Source: Amoebidium appalachense
Lineage: Eukaryota; Ichthyosporea
DNA length: 64,000 bases
Direction: 5' to 3'
Assembly: GCA_963693365.1 (NCBI GenBank)
Contig: CAVNZM010000009.1
Location: 3,472,001 to 3,536,000, forward strand
Shown here: piece by piece, positions 1-11,140 of the stretch
Layout: every line of letters starts with the position of its first letter
Position numbering within the stretch: position 1 is the first letter of the stretch
Position numbers and translations under genes: made by a program
The notes under the pieces: model-generated
The model's input: only the letters and a program-made list of their open reading frames with translations
What the model was told of the DNA's origin: nothing
The model's database searches: none

Positions 1-361
1 GGCCTCACCTAAGGCTTGCTTCCCATTTCTACACCCTCTGCCTCAACTACCCACCATCTTCCTGATCCTCAAGGTCACCTTCTCGACATCTTCCTCTGTG
101 TTGTTCCTGATTACTTTCTAGTCCACCAGCTTAGATGCTATGGGCTTGCCGGCCTCCCCCATTCCCGAAAAGCTGGCATTACATTCTTAGTGTAAACTCA
201 GAGTCTCTCTCCTTCCTTTATCGCACCCATCCTTTTTAGGCCCTATCTATTCTGGGGTTCACTTGTTCTCTCCATCACCCTCATGTCCGTTTCATGGTTA
301 CCCTCTAGCTGTCGGGAGAAACACATCGATGCCTCCAGGCTCCCCAGGTGTAGGGCCCAGG

Positions 362-393
362 CACGGCCATCTAGGTGTTTCTAGATGGCCGTG
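362..393. repeat. perfect 13-bp inverted repeat (hairpin)
   Basis: CACGGCCATCTAG at 362-374 is the exact reverse complement of CTAGATGGCCGTG at 381-393, with a 6-base loop (375-380). GGGCCC palindromes lie on both sides (about 353 and 393). No gene is recognisable beside it, so its role is unknown. Confidence 0.8.
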
Positions 394-900
394 GGCCCAG
401 GTAAAGATGGAACAAATGCATGAAAAAAGAAAAAGGAAAACATGCTGAAGTAGCAGAAGTAAACAAGCGCAAGCCCATACGTGTAAAGCGGTTTTGGTTT
501 TTTTTTTTTGTCGCTTTGTTGTTCTCACGGTATATACATGTATATTAGGCCCGCCGCCCGCCCAGGGAAAAGGGCGCGAAAAGCGGCCTGCTTCAAATCT
601 TATCGAGTGACGTCATAAGGTGACTCGTAGTGCCGCAGTGATGCCAAAACTACTACTGTTTCTATTGCAAGTTATTGTAGGAGTTGATGGAAAAAGTAGA
701 TCCCATGGAAGTCGAATTCTATGCAATCACCTGATCAGCCTCCTTCAGCCGACCGTATCTGCTGATTTCTGTCTTACGTCTTGCATAGACACGTCCATGC
801 GCATGCAGTGGCAGTGATGCGGGTATAGAAAAGGGGGTGAGTCAATGAGGGGGGGCGCGGAGGGGGGGTTTGGGGAGCAGGAGAAGGGGTGAGGGGGGCG

Positions 901-913
901 AGGGGGGGGGGGG

Positions 914-953
<40 letters not shown>

Positions 954-1017
954 TGGAATGGCGTGTGTGTATATGGGGGAAGGAAGGGGGGGGGGGGGGG
1001 GGGGGGGGGAGGGGGGA

Positions 1018-1061
<44 letters not shown>
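901..1061. repeat. poly-G block
   Basis: Three long G runs (about 901-950, 980-1009 and 1020-1061) are separated by a short unique segment around 951-979. It is typical of the poly-G/poly-C tracts that recur dozens of times in introns and intergenic DNA of this window. The strand could form G-quadruplexes. Confidence 0.9.
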
Positions 1062-1062
<1 letters not shown>

Positions 1063-1636
1063 GCATAACACCTTCACTGCTCCCAAAAAAGTAAGCCTAA
1101 AACCAGGTAGGTTCAAAAATCATGAATGCGCAAGAACGATCATCACGATTTTGAGTGCATACACGGGCGGGGTTGTTGCGTGGTAGGCCAACAAGGAATG
1201 GGGAAAGCAGCAGAAAGAATCAAGGCCCCTGACCGTCTGTGCACCATCAGGTGAGTTTGTTTTGTTCATGCTGACCCCGCATCCCCGCATCCACATTTAC
1301 AGCAAATTGTATGTATGTTCCTATGCTTGCTCTAATGGCTTGGACTTCTGTGGGTGAGGATGGTTGTGTGTGGTTGTATACGTATGTGTGGGTATAGGTG
1401 TGGTTGCGAGTGTTGGCGTGTGTTGCACATGTGACCTAGGGATGGTTGGGGGGGGGAAGGGGGAGGGGACGAGAGCCGAGGAAAACGTGCCGGATGGTGG
1501 TGCCAGGTTCACCGCGGAGGGAGGGGGTGGGGGGGTGGGGGGGGGGGGGGGGGGGGGGGGCTGTGTGCTGAAAGGTGTAACACAGGAGACGGGAGAACAA
1601 GGGGGGAAGGGGGGAGGGGGGGGGGGGGGGGGGGGG

Positions 1637-1880
1637 GTTTGAATGCGTCAAAAAGTACGAAGTACACAAGAACAAACGGATAACACGATGCAGAATGCAA
1701 ACCATACATAAAGAGTATGCATAATAAGCAGAGCCCATCCTCAGGGGGGTCCCACGTCATCCACAGTACCCGAGTTTCGACCTATTCACCTCGTTAACGA
1801 AACCCAACCCAGATACTGTTTCACTTGAACATGGGTAGGTCACCCGTCTTGATCAGAGACGAGGAGGGTTGCTTAGGGGG
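1637..1880. repeat. interspersed repeat, family A, longest good copy
   Basis: Immediately after a poly-G run the sequence reads TTTGAATGCGTC, then AAGTACGAAGTACAC, a GATAACACGATGCAGA segment, AGAGTATGCATAATAAGC, AGAGCCCATCCTCAG and CAGTACCCGAGTTTCGAC, and ends near GACGAGGAGGGTTGCTTA. Near-identical or diverged copies occur at about 10113-10255, 14535-14680, 15750-15894, 16189-16243, 16320-16400, 21118-21300, 22664-22960, 23298-23395, 25605-25760, 27212-27345, 32757-32870, 34440-34600, 34875-35000 and 35038-35090. Every copy has the same orientation and a G run at its left end. The open frames across these copies look alike only because the DNA is repeated. It is probably a short non-autonomous element. 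Confidence 0.8.
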
Positions 1881-2368
1881 AGAGGATCTATTGTACCTTT
1901 TTTGGTGGTATTTATGTTGTGGTGGTGGTGGGGGGGGGGGGGGGGGGGGGGGGGAGTCGAGAAGCAACCATGAGCGGAAGCCGAGTGTAGGAGGTAAATG
2001 TACGAGACGGGAGGGAGAGAGGGGGGGGGGAAGGGGGGGGGGGGGGGGGGGACGGATATGGGACAGGGTAAGCTTCGAGATTCATTCATTCTAACATTTT
2101 CAAATACTCAAGTACAAATACGCAGAAATTCGTTGGCCATATCATAAATACGAACACAAGCGCAACAGAAATACTTTGAAACATACCAAAACGTATCAAA
2201 ATAGCCGCTCGTGCGTTTTGACTCTATACATAAGTCTGGTACCCCGCCGCGCACTTGTCTCCGACCACATAACACAAGTTTCCCCACATCCTCCTCCTTC
2301 ATATACTTCGCAAGAAACCTAACAGTGCACACATGAACACTCAAGCTCATGCCTTACATAAGTACAAC

Positions 2369-3463
2369 TCAGTGTTTCCCGCCTTTCATAGCCGCCTTGA
2401 ACCTACTAACCCTCTCGGGTGCACTCTTCTGCTGCTCATCAGGCACCTTACCCACACCCTCTCCCCTCCCGAAATCCCTTTCTACTACCCCACCTGTAAA
2501 CGCCGCCGGTTTTTCAGGAACACGATACCTCTCCTCCTCTTGTTTCCTCTGTGCCTCTGCTCTCTGTTGCTCTCTCTGCTGCTTGAACTTCGAGAGTGTG
2601 GGACCGGTTGTGATAACATCTTTGGCTGATGTCTCGATTTCCTTGGTCATGTTTCGTTCCTGAACAATGTCGATGTCTTCAACCTCCTCCACTTCCACTT
2701 TAACATCCTCCACATCCTCCTCTACCTCGTCCTCTTCTTGTTCCTCCTCCTCCTCCTCATCATCATTTTCTTCGCTTTCACCTGTTTCTTCCTCCACATC
2801 TTCCACATCCTCCTCCTCCTCTTGCTCATATCCCTCCCCCTGTTCTCTTTCCAACCTCTCCAGTTTTTCAAGCGACTCCATGAACGCCTTAAACTGCGCC
2901 TTTTCCTCTTCCGTTTCCTTCTTCACCTTAGTTTCACTTCCCTTGTTACTCACTTTACTTGGTTTGGACACCCACGGCTTATACACATTTCTCTCTTGCC
3001 AGGCTCTCTCTTCTTCCTCCGTTGCAGGCTCGTTTATTTCAATTATGTCATTTCCTTCTTCATCTTTCGCCCCACCCCATACCTCGTGCTGTGCGTATTC
3101 CGCTCTCGTGCCCAAATCATTCAGCAGTTTCTCGACCGCGTTGATGTTACCCTTTACAAACTCCTGTCTTCGTTTTATAATACCAACTGCCTGCTTGGCC
3201 GACCTCTCCGCAAAGATGTTATCACCCAGAAGCACGAGAATCTCGTTCGTGTGAACTATCTGCCCAGGCATAAACGCCAAAGGCCCCAGAGGAACCATGA
3301 TTTCATGTTTGGTTTTGTCTGGGAGAGTGGCCAAACGACGTTCGAGCGCTTCGTAATCGCGGAGGTATCCGCGCCATTTCTCGAGCTCCTCCTCTCTGTG
3401 TCTGTATGCCTCGGCTAGTTTTTCTTGGTGTAGGCGTACCCCTTTATCTAGGCTTGAAGCCAT
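2369..3463 (-). CDS. URI1: URI1-like unconventional prefoldin (RPB5 interactor)
   Basis: Single-exon protein of 364 aa, ATG at 3463 and TGA at 2369-2371. Residues about 5-125 form a prefoldin alpha-type unit: two coiled-coil helices around a hairpin region that contains VPLGPLAFMPG and LLGDNIFAERS. A long acidic, Glu-rich middle follows (about 200-275). The C-terminus carries the conserved URI segments AFTGGVVERDFG and RVSRFKAAMKG. Members of this family sit in R2TP/prefoldin-like complexes, bind the RNA polymerase subunit RPB5 and help polymerase assembly in the cytoplasm and nucleus. The length is shorter than human URI1, mainly in the acidic linker. It is divergent from the transporter gene starting at 4163, so the two may share a promoter region. 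Its lack of introns contrasts with most neighbours. The family call rests on motif recognition rather than a search. Confidence 0.85.
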   Translation of the reverse strand: MASSLDKGVRLHQEKLAEAYRHREEELEKWRGYLRDYEALERRLATLPDKTKHEIMVPLGPLAFMPGQIVHTNEILVLLGDNIFAERSAKQAVGIIKRRQEFVKGNINAVEKLLNDLGTRAEYAQHEVWGGAKDEEGNDIIEINEPATEEEERAWQERNVYKPWVSKPSKVSNKGSETKVKKETEEEKAQFKAFMESLEKLERLEREQGEGYEQEEEEDVEDVEEETGESEENDDEEEEEEQEEDEVEEDVEDVKVEVEEVEDIDIVQERNMTKEIETSAKDVITTGPTLSKFKQQREQQRAEAQRKQEEERYRVPEKPAAFTGGVVERDFGRGEGVGKVPDEQQKSAPERVSRFKAAMKGGKH

Positions 3464-4162
3464 GTTGTGTGCTGGTTAAAGTGTATGGTGTGAGTGAAGG
3501 GGTGGGTCCGGTGTGGGTTTGGAACCTGAGTGAGTACGGGCCAGTATTTCTTATGGTGACGATGTGGTGAGTGGTCGCATGCACACTTTCACAGTTGGAA
3601 GAGAGTGTTTGGTCGTTCGTAAGTCTCTCTAACTCTAGCTCATTGCAGTATGGTTACAACTCACCATTAGCTTAAGGTGAAAAAAAAACAAACTTAGAAC
3701 ACTAAGAGATGGTAAATCTATAAATAGAACACTGCGCGCAGGGCGTGAGCCACACAGCTGCACGACCTTCGGTGCGTGCGCCACAGCTTGCGTGATCGCC
3801 GCTCGATTGTGATTGGTGTTTAGCTCATTTTAGAATATATAAACGGTTTAACAAATTTTACAATATATATTCAAGTAGCATTGATTTAATATCATGATAC
3901 AGCTTTGCGCGGTACGTGTTTGATGCATTATTTTCGAGCTATAAAAAAACCACGGAAATGGGGGGTACGACGTGTGTATATAAGCTCGTTACGTAGATTT
4001 CTTGTTGATAAGTTCACTTTCGTTTTCACGGCAAAGTGTCGGGTTTATGTGGCGTTTATAACTAATGTTGTATCCAGCTTCTAAAGTTTTTTTCAATAAG
4101 TAACGACAGGAAAAAACAGTGCAAAACAGGGCATTCTTTTTTCAGGAGAAATTAAAGGAAAA
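3464..4162. promoter_or_regulatory. divergent intergenic region between URI1-like and transporter genes
   Basis: About 700 bases separate two divergent start codons. It lacks the long poly-G runs seen elsewhere. TATA-like AT-rich stretches occur near 3833-3842 (AATATATAAACG) and 3860-3870, and a TATAAG sits near 3979. A GC-rich segment with CAGCTG lies near 3737-3800. Which elements drive which gene cannot be told from sequence. Confidence 0.5.
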
Positions 4163-4883
4163 ATGGAAGAAAAAACGCAGTTACTGCGTGAGCGCAAGCC
4201 CTCACCAAAAGTCACGGACACGGCCATTTCCCAACCGACCAAGCAACAAGCAAGCAATGATGTGGCTAAGTATGTCACGGTGCTTTTGGCGGGGTTCGTC
4301 TTTGGCACGGCATTGAACAAGGGCCGTGTCTTTGAGCCGGGAAACATTTTTGGTAGGTTCTACTTTGTGAACTTCACGCGCAATCTAAGAGCCACGTGTT
4401 GTAGATGGTGTTCCCCGCCTGCCTCTCCTTCCCCCCCTCTCCCGGGGGGACCCTCCCCCCCTTCCCCCCCCCCCCCCCTTTCCCCCCTTCCCCGCAGTCC
4501 CTCCCCCCCCCCTCTCCCACCGCACTCTCTAAGACTCTAGAAAGATCACACACAAGCTAGGAGCCAGGTGTTGTAGATCGTGTTCCCCCCCTGCCTCTCC
4601 TTCCCCCCTCTCCCGGGGGGACCCTCCCGCCTCCTCCACCCCCCCCCCCCCCCCCCGTTTCCCCCCTTCCCCGCAGTCCCCCCCCCCCCCCCCCCCCCTC
4701 CTTCTATCCCACCGCACTCTCCAAGACTATAGAAAGTAAGCTTTTCAGTCTAAACAATACATAACATGTGGACACTTTGGAAATGCTTCATTTGCGTCTT
4801 TGCAGCCCCGTCCCTCCCTCCCCCCTTCCCCCCGCCCAACCACCACCACCCCCAACCCCCCTCCCATCCCCCAACCTTCCCCC

Positions 4884-4920
<37 letters not shown>

Positions 4921-5991
4921 AACACAGTGTCACACAGCAGAAAATTCTTGGAGATGCTGCACAGAAGCGTGCTTACACATGTGTTCTTTGCAGAGCAAAT
5001 GCTGTTCTTCAAGTGGATCATGTTCAAAATGTTTTTCTGTGCGGTGGCCGCCTCCCAGCTCGCTCTTGCCCTGTTGAGTGTGCTTCCATCTACCAGAAAT
5101 TCCTTCGAAGCAGCCGTCAATGAGTACGCAAGTTGCTGCACACGGGGTCTTCCATCCGCCGGCATTGGTGCATTCATTTTAGGAGTCGGTATGAGCGTCG
5201 CGGGTTCATGTCCAGGAAATGTTTTCGTTCAAGTCGGTGCTGGAATCCAGAATTCTGGGTTTACCCTATTGGGTGGGTTTGTAGGTGGTGCAGTTTACTC
5301 TTTGGTGGAGCCCCAGATTGCAAGCAAGGTTCTGTGCATGCAGCCCATCGTCACGGAGACATTCATGCATCGTCGCCTGAACATGAGTTTCTGGAAACTT
5401 GCTGTGCCAGTCGCCTTTGTTCTGATTTCCGTCGTGGCAATAATCGAACATTTCGTCCCATGGAATACGGAAGTTGGGGTGAAAGATGCGTCTCCATTCC
5501 TTTTGTATCGCTACACGGACTTCGCTTGGGCCCCTGCACTTGCTGGATGTTTGATCGGTTCGATGCAAATTCCCCTCGTTTTGGCCATCAGAGACACGGC
5601 TGGTGGGAGCTCTGCCTTCATGACTGTACTCTCGACCATCACACCTGCAATGATTCGTGAAAAGAGCGCGTATTTGGCAAAGTATAGGCATGGGCTTGGT
5701 AACTGGTGGCAGGTTGTGTATCTTAGCGGGGGTATGCTTGGCTCATTGAGTGCCGCGTACGCATCCGGGTCGATTGGATACACTGTCAACCCGATGGTGA
5801 TGACGCCAATGAGGATGTTTTGGGGCGGGTTTTTGATGTTGTTTGGTGCGAGAATGGCGGCGGGCTGTACTAGTGGGCATGGGATTTCGGGCCTTGGCTT
5901 GTTGAACGTGAACTCGATGGTGGCGGTGTGTGCGATGTTTGGGGGTGGTATTGCCACTGCTGTGGTGATGTACTTTGCTGGGTGGGCTTGA
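4163..5991 (+). CDS. YeeE/YedE-family sulfur-compound transporter (two exons)
   Basis: Exons 4163-4352 and 4994-5991 join in frame (split codon GAG) to give 395 aa ending in TGA. The join reads KGRVFEPGNIFEQMLFFKW, which is the usual N-terminal signature of this family. The protein is strongly hydrophobic with many membrane segments and two internally related halves. The first conserved loop contains AGSCPGN and the second GARMAAGCTSGHGISGLG, both with the Cys expected for thiosulfate-handling YeeE-type (Sulf_transp) proteins. Bacterial members import thiosulfate or other sulfur compounds; eukaryotic members are scattered, so the substrate here is inference. The 641-base intron starts GTAGGT, ends TTTGCAG and contains poly-C runs and a tandem duplication. 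The ATG at 4163 is favoured because the ORF then yields a short charged cytosolic N-terminus before the first helix. Confidence 0.88.
4389..4736 (+). repeat. two-copy tandem duplication inside the transporter intron
   Basis: Unit 1 (4389-4544) and unit 2 (4561-4736) share the order GAGCCA-GTGTTGTAGAT, GTGTTCCCC, CTCTCCTTCCCCCC, CCCGGGGGGACCCTCCC, a poly-C stretch, CCCGCAGTCC, CCACCGCACTCT and AGACT-TAGAAAG. The copies differ mainly in C-run lengths and a few substitutions. Both lie wholly within the intron and each contains CCGCAG, which resembles a splice acceptor. Confidence 0.85.
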
Positions 5992-6035
5992 ATTTATTTT
6001 ATTTTCTTGCCTTTTTTTATTTTTTTATTTTTTGT

Positions 6036-6085
<50 letters not shown>

Positions 6086-7067
6086 TGGTTTTTTAAATAT
6101 GACATACCTAAATACATTTCCTAGGAGGATTTTCTCTTTTTTTTTTTTTATCTCCTCGGGATTTTTATGTACAGTACTTTATTTAATGTTAGTGTTAGTG
6201 TTAGCATACTATATTAATTCTTTTACGGCCTGGGCTATACCATTATGGACGGACCTCTTTTTGTTTACAGATCAGAAAAAAGTCTGCCATTTTTATTCCC
6301 AGATCCCTTGACTTGCATGGTTAGTGGATTAAGATGCGAATGACATTAAAATAAACACAACCATGGTTTGTATCTAGTGAATAAATCCAAGTTGGATTTA
6401 CCAAAAGCGAAGCCCTTGCACATCATCATGTGTTTAGCCAAAACACTTTGTGATGTGTGTGTGTACGTGCGTGTGTGCATGCCATAAAGTTTCTCTTCCG
6501 ATTTTCCATTTATCCTCCCTCACTGGTATAGGACGTGTGGTGTGTGAATGTGTGTCGAAACCCGTTTTCAAACTGTAAGAAGCTGCCAGGCCGGTGCTTT
6601 TGTTCTGTGCGTGAAGTCCTCGGGATTCCAAAAATGTCTGCGGGTTGAGCTCGAGCTAACCAGATCATCTCTTTGAAATTTTGATTTCAAAGGTATCTCA
6701 AGTTTGGAGGTCTAAGGTGAATTATAAAGTTATGATAGCTTGTAGAGTGTTCGCAACAAGCAAGTTTGAGGTCTCTGCCTGCATTTATTTAGATTAAGGA
6801 TTTGCAAAGCCTTTATTTCGTCAACGATTGTGTAATCCTAAAAGAGGGAGCATACCATATAGGGGCATGCACAAAGCCAATCAGATGATTCTGTTAAATG
6901 CTAATGTGGGAAATCATCGGTGGCATTGATTATAATTGCCAAGTGGTGTGTGCAACCACGCATTCGATTCTTAGAAAATCGCTGGGCCAGTCAGCAGGAT
7001 GATTTGTCTCCTTAGCAACTGAGTTTTTGTGAATGCAGTGGATGACAGTTACAAACAAGCGGTGTGT

Positions 7068-7098
<31 letters not shown>

Positions 7099-7244
7099 GG
7101 GGAGGGGGGGGAGGGTCCGGATGGGGAAGGAGGGCACAAAAGACAACATATGTGATTGGGACCCTTACATACTGGCCCAACCTCGTTTTTCGAACTCGGG
7201 GGTGGGCAAAAACTAAAAAACTTTTGAAGAGGGGGAGGGGGGAA

Positions 7245-7276
<32 letters not shown>

Positions 7277-8341
7277 AGGGACAGCCCGGATTGTTCTATC
7301 TCAAGGTAGTATCAACATAGGGTTGTTCTATCTGAAGCGGTGCTGCGTAGCATTAATAGGAGACCTTAATCACCTGAAGCAGTTACTGAGACTATATGCC
7401 GTACGGTCATGCTCCTCTCCTCTCCCCACCCATCTGTCCGGGACCTGTCCCCCCCCCACCTCCCCCCACCTCCCCCCCCCCCTCCCTCCCCTCGCCCCCG
7501 CCCCCCTTGCCCCCTCCCCCCCCTCCTCTCTCCCCCTCCTCCTCTCGCACTCGTATCCAGTCGCCCGACCGCGCGCGCACACACGTACACACTTTCACAC
7601 GTACCTGCACCAACATGTACCACAGACGCACACGAGGTGCACAAACTTTGACCAGAGATGAGCACCCGACACTGTTTGTTATGCATGAACATGCAGATAC
7701 ACAAACCCACGGTCACCACACACACATACGTATACATTCCCGACTACAGATACACACATGTACACGAACACTGCGTGCTGGGCACGACTTTCAAATTGCT
7801 CCCACCATGAGAAATAGGTTGGTTTCTGTATGTCTGTGTGTGTGTGTGTATACATGCGTGCGTGCCTACGTTGTGTGTGTGCGTGAGCGCGCGTGCATGC
7901 ACGTGAGACGGTGTGTTAAGATACTGTGTGTTTGGTGCACGCGCGCATGTATGTGTATTGGTGGGGAGTGGGGTGGGGGGGGGGGGGGGGGGGGAGGGGG
8001 GGGGATATGCATTTGATTCAGTGGTTATAAAACGGAAGAACTGCTCCAAAAGAAGGGAAAAAAAAAAAAAAAAAAAAAAAGGAACGAATGCAACCTTAGG
8101 TGAGTGGAAAAGAGACTAGCCATGACCACGGGCATGCATGCGCGGGGGGGGGGGGGGGGGGGGGGTCACTGGCCTAGTGTATGTGTTCAGGTGGGTCCCT
8201 CCGCCCTTTGAGGGGGGCGGGGGGAAAGGGGGGGGATACCCACCCGGTTGCGGCTACCTTGGATCGACTCGGAGAGGGTGGCCCGTGGCCGGAGAGGGGG
8301 GTACCACCGGTACCAGGCCTGGCACGTCGATATTTACTACT

Positions 8342-8375
<34 letters not shown>

Positions 8376-8849
8376 ATTTCAATTGAAGATGATCCCCGGT
8401 GTGTGCGTGTACACATGTGCAGTGCCACGTGTATGTATGTGCGGCATGTGCACGTGCGTGTGTGCGGGCGCACGTGTCTTTGTATCAAACACTTGACTTT
8501 GTACGTGTGTGTGTGTGTGTGTGTGTGTGTGATGATGATCGTGTGTGTGCACACATACAAGTACATACACTCACACACTCTTTTTGTGTGCGTGTGTGTG
8601 TGCGTGCTCACGTGTGTCCGTGTGTGTGCATGTTCGTGACCATGAGAGAATGGGCCGAATTCGACACAGCCACATGTTCATCACACAATTTATATCCCAT
8701 ATTTTAATTCAGCGATGCATATTCCACGGTTATGGTGTGCGCCAACCTGAAACATGTGCATTACGGTGTATTCCGCCATCTCAATATACTGGGCCAGATC
8801 TAGAGTGTACATGTGTACTTTGCAGCCCAAATATCATGCACGTGCTTCT

Positions 8850-8900
<51 letters not shown>

Positions 8901-8948
8901 CGGGTGTATATTGCTGAATTTGCAGTAATCGGTGTTGCTAGCTCTAAT
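5992..8948. other. intergenic region, repeat-rich
   Basis: No gene is supported. It holds the transporter's 3' flank with candidate poly(A) signals AATAAA at 6350-6355 and 6380-6385, and an ordinary AT-richer stretch at 6100-7020. Poly-G runs lie at 6051-6084, 7083-7112, 7249-7276, 7976-7994 and 8143-8165. C-rich sequence spans 7450-7560 and poly-C runs lie at 8343-8375 and 8850-8899. (TG)n-rich and mixed alternating purine-pyrimidine segments cover 7560-7980 and 8400-8640. Frames here are Cys-Val, Thr-His or Pro repeats only. Confidence 0.6.
6350..6355 (+). terminator. candidate poly(A) signal of the transporter gene
   Basis: AATAAA about 360 bases after the stop codon, with a second AATAAA at 6380-6385. 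It is placed by position only. Confidence 0.35.
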
Positions 8949-9060
8949 CTACTGATGGGTATAGATACCAAAAGGCCGGTAGTTTGCCGAACATCCAATC
9001 ATATCATCACAATCGGTACACTGCTCAACGTATCACCTTTAAACAAAGCAACCCCCTTCC

Positions 9061-9096
<36 letters not shown>

Positions 9097-9330
9097 CCTC
9101 TCTTCGCCACGCAAGCATGCATGCACGTACCCACCCACCCAGTCCCTCTCACCCTCAGTTGAACAATGCCAGCATGCGATATTCTTAAACGATTCTTCAC
9201 ACTCCTTACATAATGTGTACATAACCTGATTCTCGAAGGTTTTACCCGCTTGCATACACTTTTGACAACTTTCATCATTATCGTAGCCACAACTCACACA
9301 GAAAAGTATACCAATGTATAACACCCACGG
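8949..9330 (-). CDS. possible exons of a CxxC-rich (zinc-binding-like) protein, weak
   Basis: On the minus strand, 9330 to about 9157 is open and encodes four CxxC pairs in order (CVSC, CQKC, CKEC, CWHC) with spacings of 7, 18 and 8 residues. It runs into GAGGGTGAGAG, a good donor. A second open stretch at 9020-8949 follows a CAG and reads CTDCDDMIGC before a TAG stop. The two pieces do not join in phase with the best donor, and there is no in-frame ATG before the first CxxC pair: the frame opens after a TAA and the usual start assignment would be TTG. This could be an internal part of a small zinc-ribbon or Cys-rich protein, a remnant, or chance. I do not recognise a family. Confidence 0.3.
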
Positions 9331-9558
9331 CAAACAATCTTCGAGAGTTTAGACGGTTACTAACAAAAGTTAAAGAAACCAAAAGAGAAACCCATCGTGT
9401 CAGAACCATTTCACAACGAAACCTCAACTTGTTTTGTTGGGATAGTCAATATATGTTGCGTAAATTTCACCAGTTCTACGGTGGTGTAAGGAATGATTTC
9501 GTGGCAAGAGATATATTTTGATGGCGAGATAAGAATTTTCATTGTGTGAGATATATTT

Positions 9559-9693
9559 TCAAGGGGACGGAGGAGGGAAGGAAGCCACGAGTGTATGGTA
9601 GAGATCCTTTGGCATCGTTTTCATCTTCACCTCTTGTGCCTAGAAAAAGATGACCGGCAATCAGTTATACTGATAAATATGATATTGATAAGG

Positions 9694-9792
<99 letters not shown>

Positions 9793-10620
9793 TGTGTGTG
9801 CGCGTGTGTGTGCGCGCGCGTGTGTGAAGATAATTAGCGTATTCAATTCAGCTAGGCATAAAATTAAAAATGTCTGCATTTCTATTTCAAGTGGATCACT
9901 TTGGAGCTGGCACTGGGTACACAGTAATTATACATTTTTAATTATAAGTCCATCGGGATAAATATTTTTCTACTTTGTAAAGCACGGGATCTATTTGTGA
10001 TAGATTGGAAACACGGATGAAATAGGGCGTGTGTTGGTGGGTGGTGGGACGGGCCCGGGGAAGGGGGTGGCCGGGTGGGTGGGTGGGGGGGGGGGGGGGG
10101 GGGGGAGGGGGGGAGGTTTAGAATGCGGAACATGATGCAAATTACAACTACAAGATGAGACACACGGTGCAGAACGCATGCCAAAGCAAGCATTCAACCA
10201 TGCAACATCAGCATACTTTAGCATGCAGCATGCAGCATATGCAGAGGATGGGAGGCTGGAAGTGTGTGCAAGTGTGTGTGTTAGGGTTTTTGGGTGTGTG
10301 TGTGGGGGGGGTCGGTATGTCTACCTGCAGGAACTCGACAATCTTTTCGTGTGTGCAGTCAACCACACTCACCCCGTTGATCTCCGTGATCCGGTGCCCA
10401 GCCTGCAATTAGGCATGTGAGTGACAGTGCAATCGAGCATGAAATGGCAGCATGTACTCTAGTAGATGCAACTTATTGTTGTTGAAATCGGTTACCGTAG
10501 CATCTAACCCAAATTGAAACACGCACACACACACAAATACACACAAATACACACACACACACACATGCCCGCGCGCACGCTCCCCCCCTCCCCCCCCCCC
10601 CCCCCAAGAAAACCCCCTCG

Positions 10621-10682
<62 letters not shown>

Positions 10683-10974
10683 GTGCACACCCACACCCAC
10701 GCCCGCAAACAGTGTGAGGCGTGCTTCATAGCTGCAAGCCGAGGAGGGAGGGGGGAGGGGTCCGGGGGGGGGGGGGGGGGGGGGATGCATATGATAAGTG
10801 CAGCACAAGGACAAAATATGCATGGCCGAAAATGCTAGGTGCTAATTGAACGAAGAAAAACACGGGCAGAATGCAACACACGCCGAGCCCATCCTCCCGG
10901 GTAAGAGGGTGGTGGTGTGGGGCTGGGGGAGGGGGGGGGGGGGAGGGGGAGGAAGAGAGGAAGAGAGGAGGAGA

Positions 10975-11073
<99 letters not shown>

Positions 11074-11100
11074 GAAAGGGGCGATTATTGGGGGTGGGAA

Positions 11101-11140
<40 letters not shown>

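Larger units (their letters stand above)
1..2368. other. left intergenic flank, repeat-rich
   Basis: I see no supportable gene here. Bases 1-600 are ordinary mixed sequence with one hairpin (separate entry). Long poly-G blocks lie at 901-950, 980-1009, 1020-1061, 1528-1560, 1618-1636, 1931-1953 and 2034-2051, and an interspersed repeat copy follows the 1618-1636 run. The open frames here are poly-Pro or poly-Gly artefacts of these runs. The last few hundred bases would contain the 3' untranslated region of the minus-strand URI1-like gene. Confidence 0.6.

Noticed and set aside
745-1116. Poly-Pro and poly-Gly open frames, here and at dozens of other places
   Set aside because: They are translations of poly-C/poly-G runs in all three frames, lack any domain, and occur equally on both strands.
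9025-9333. A 103-codon minus-strand frame taken as a complete small secreted protein
   Set aside because: The frame begins at TTG, not ATG, right after an in-frame TAA, and its second half is poly-Gly from a poly-C tract. Only the CxxC-rich part was kept as a weak candidate.
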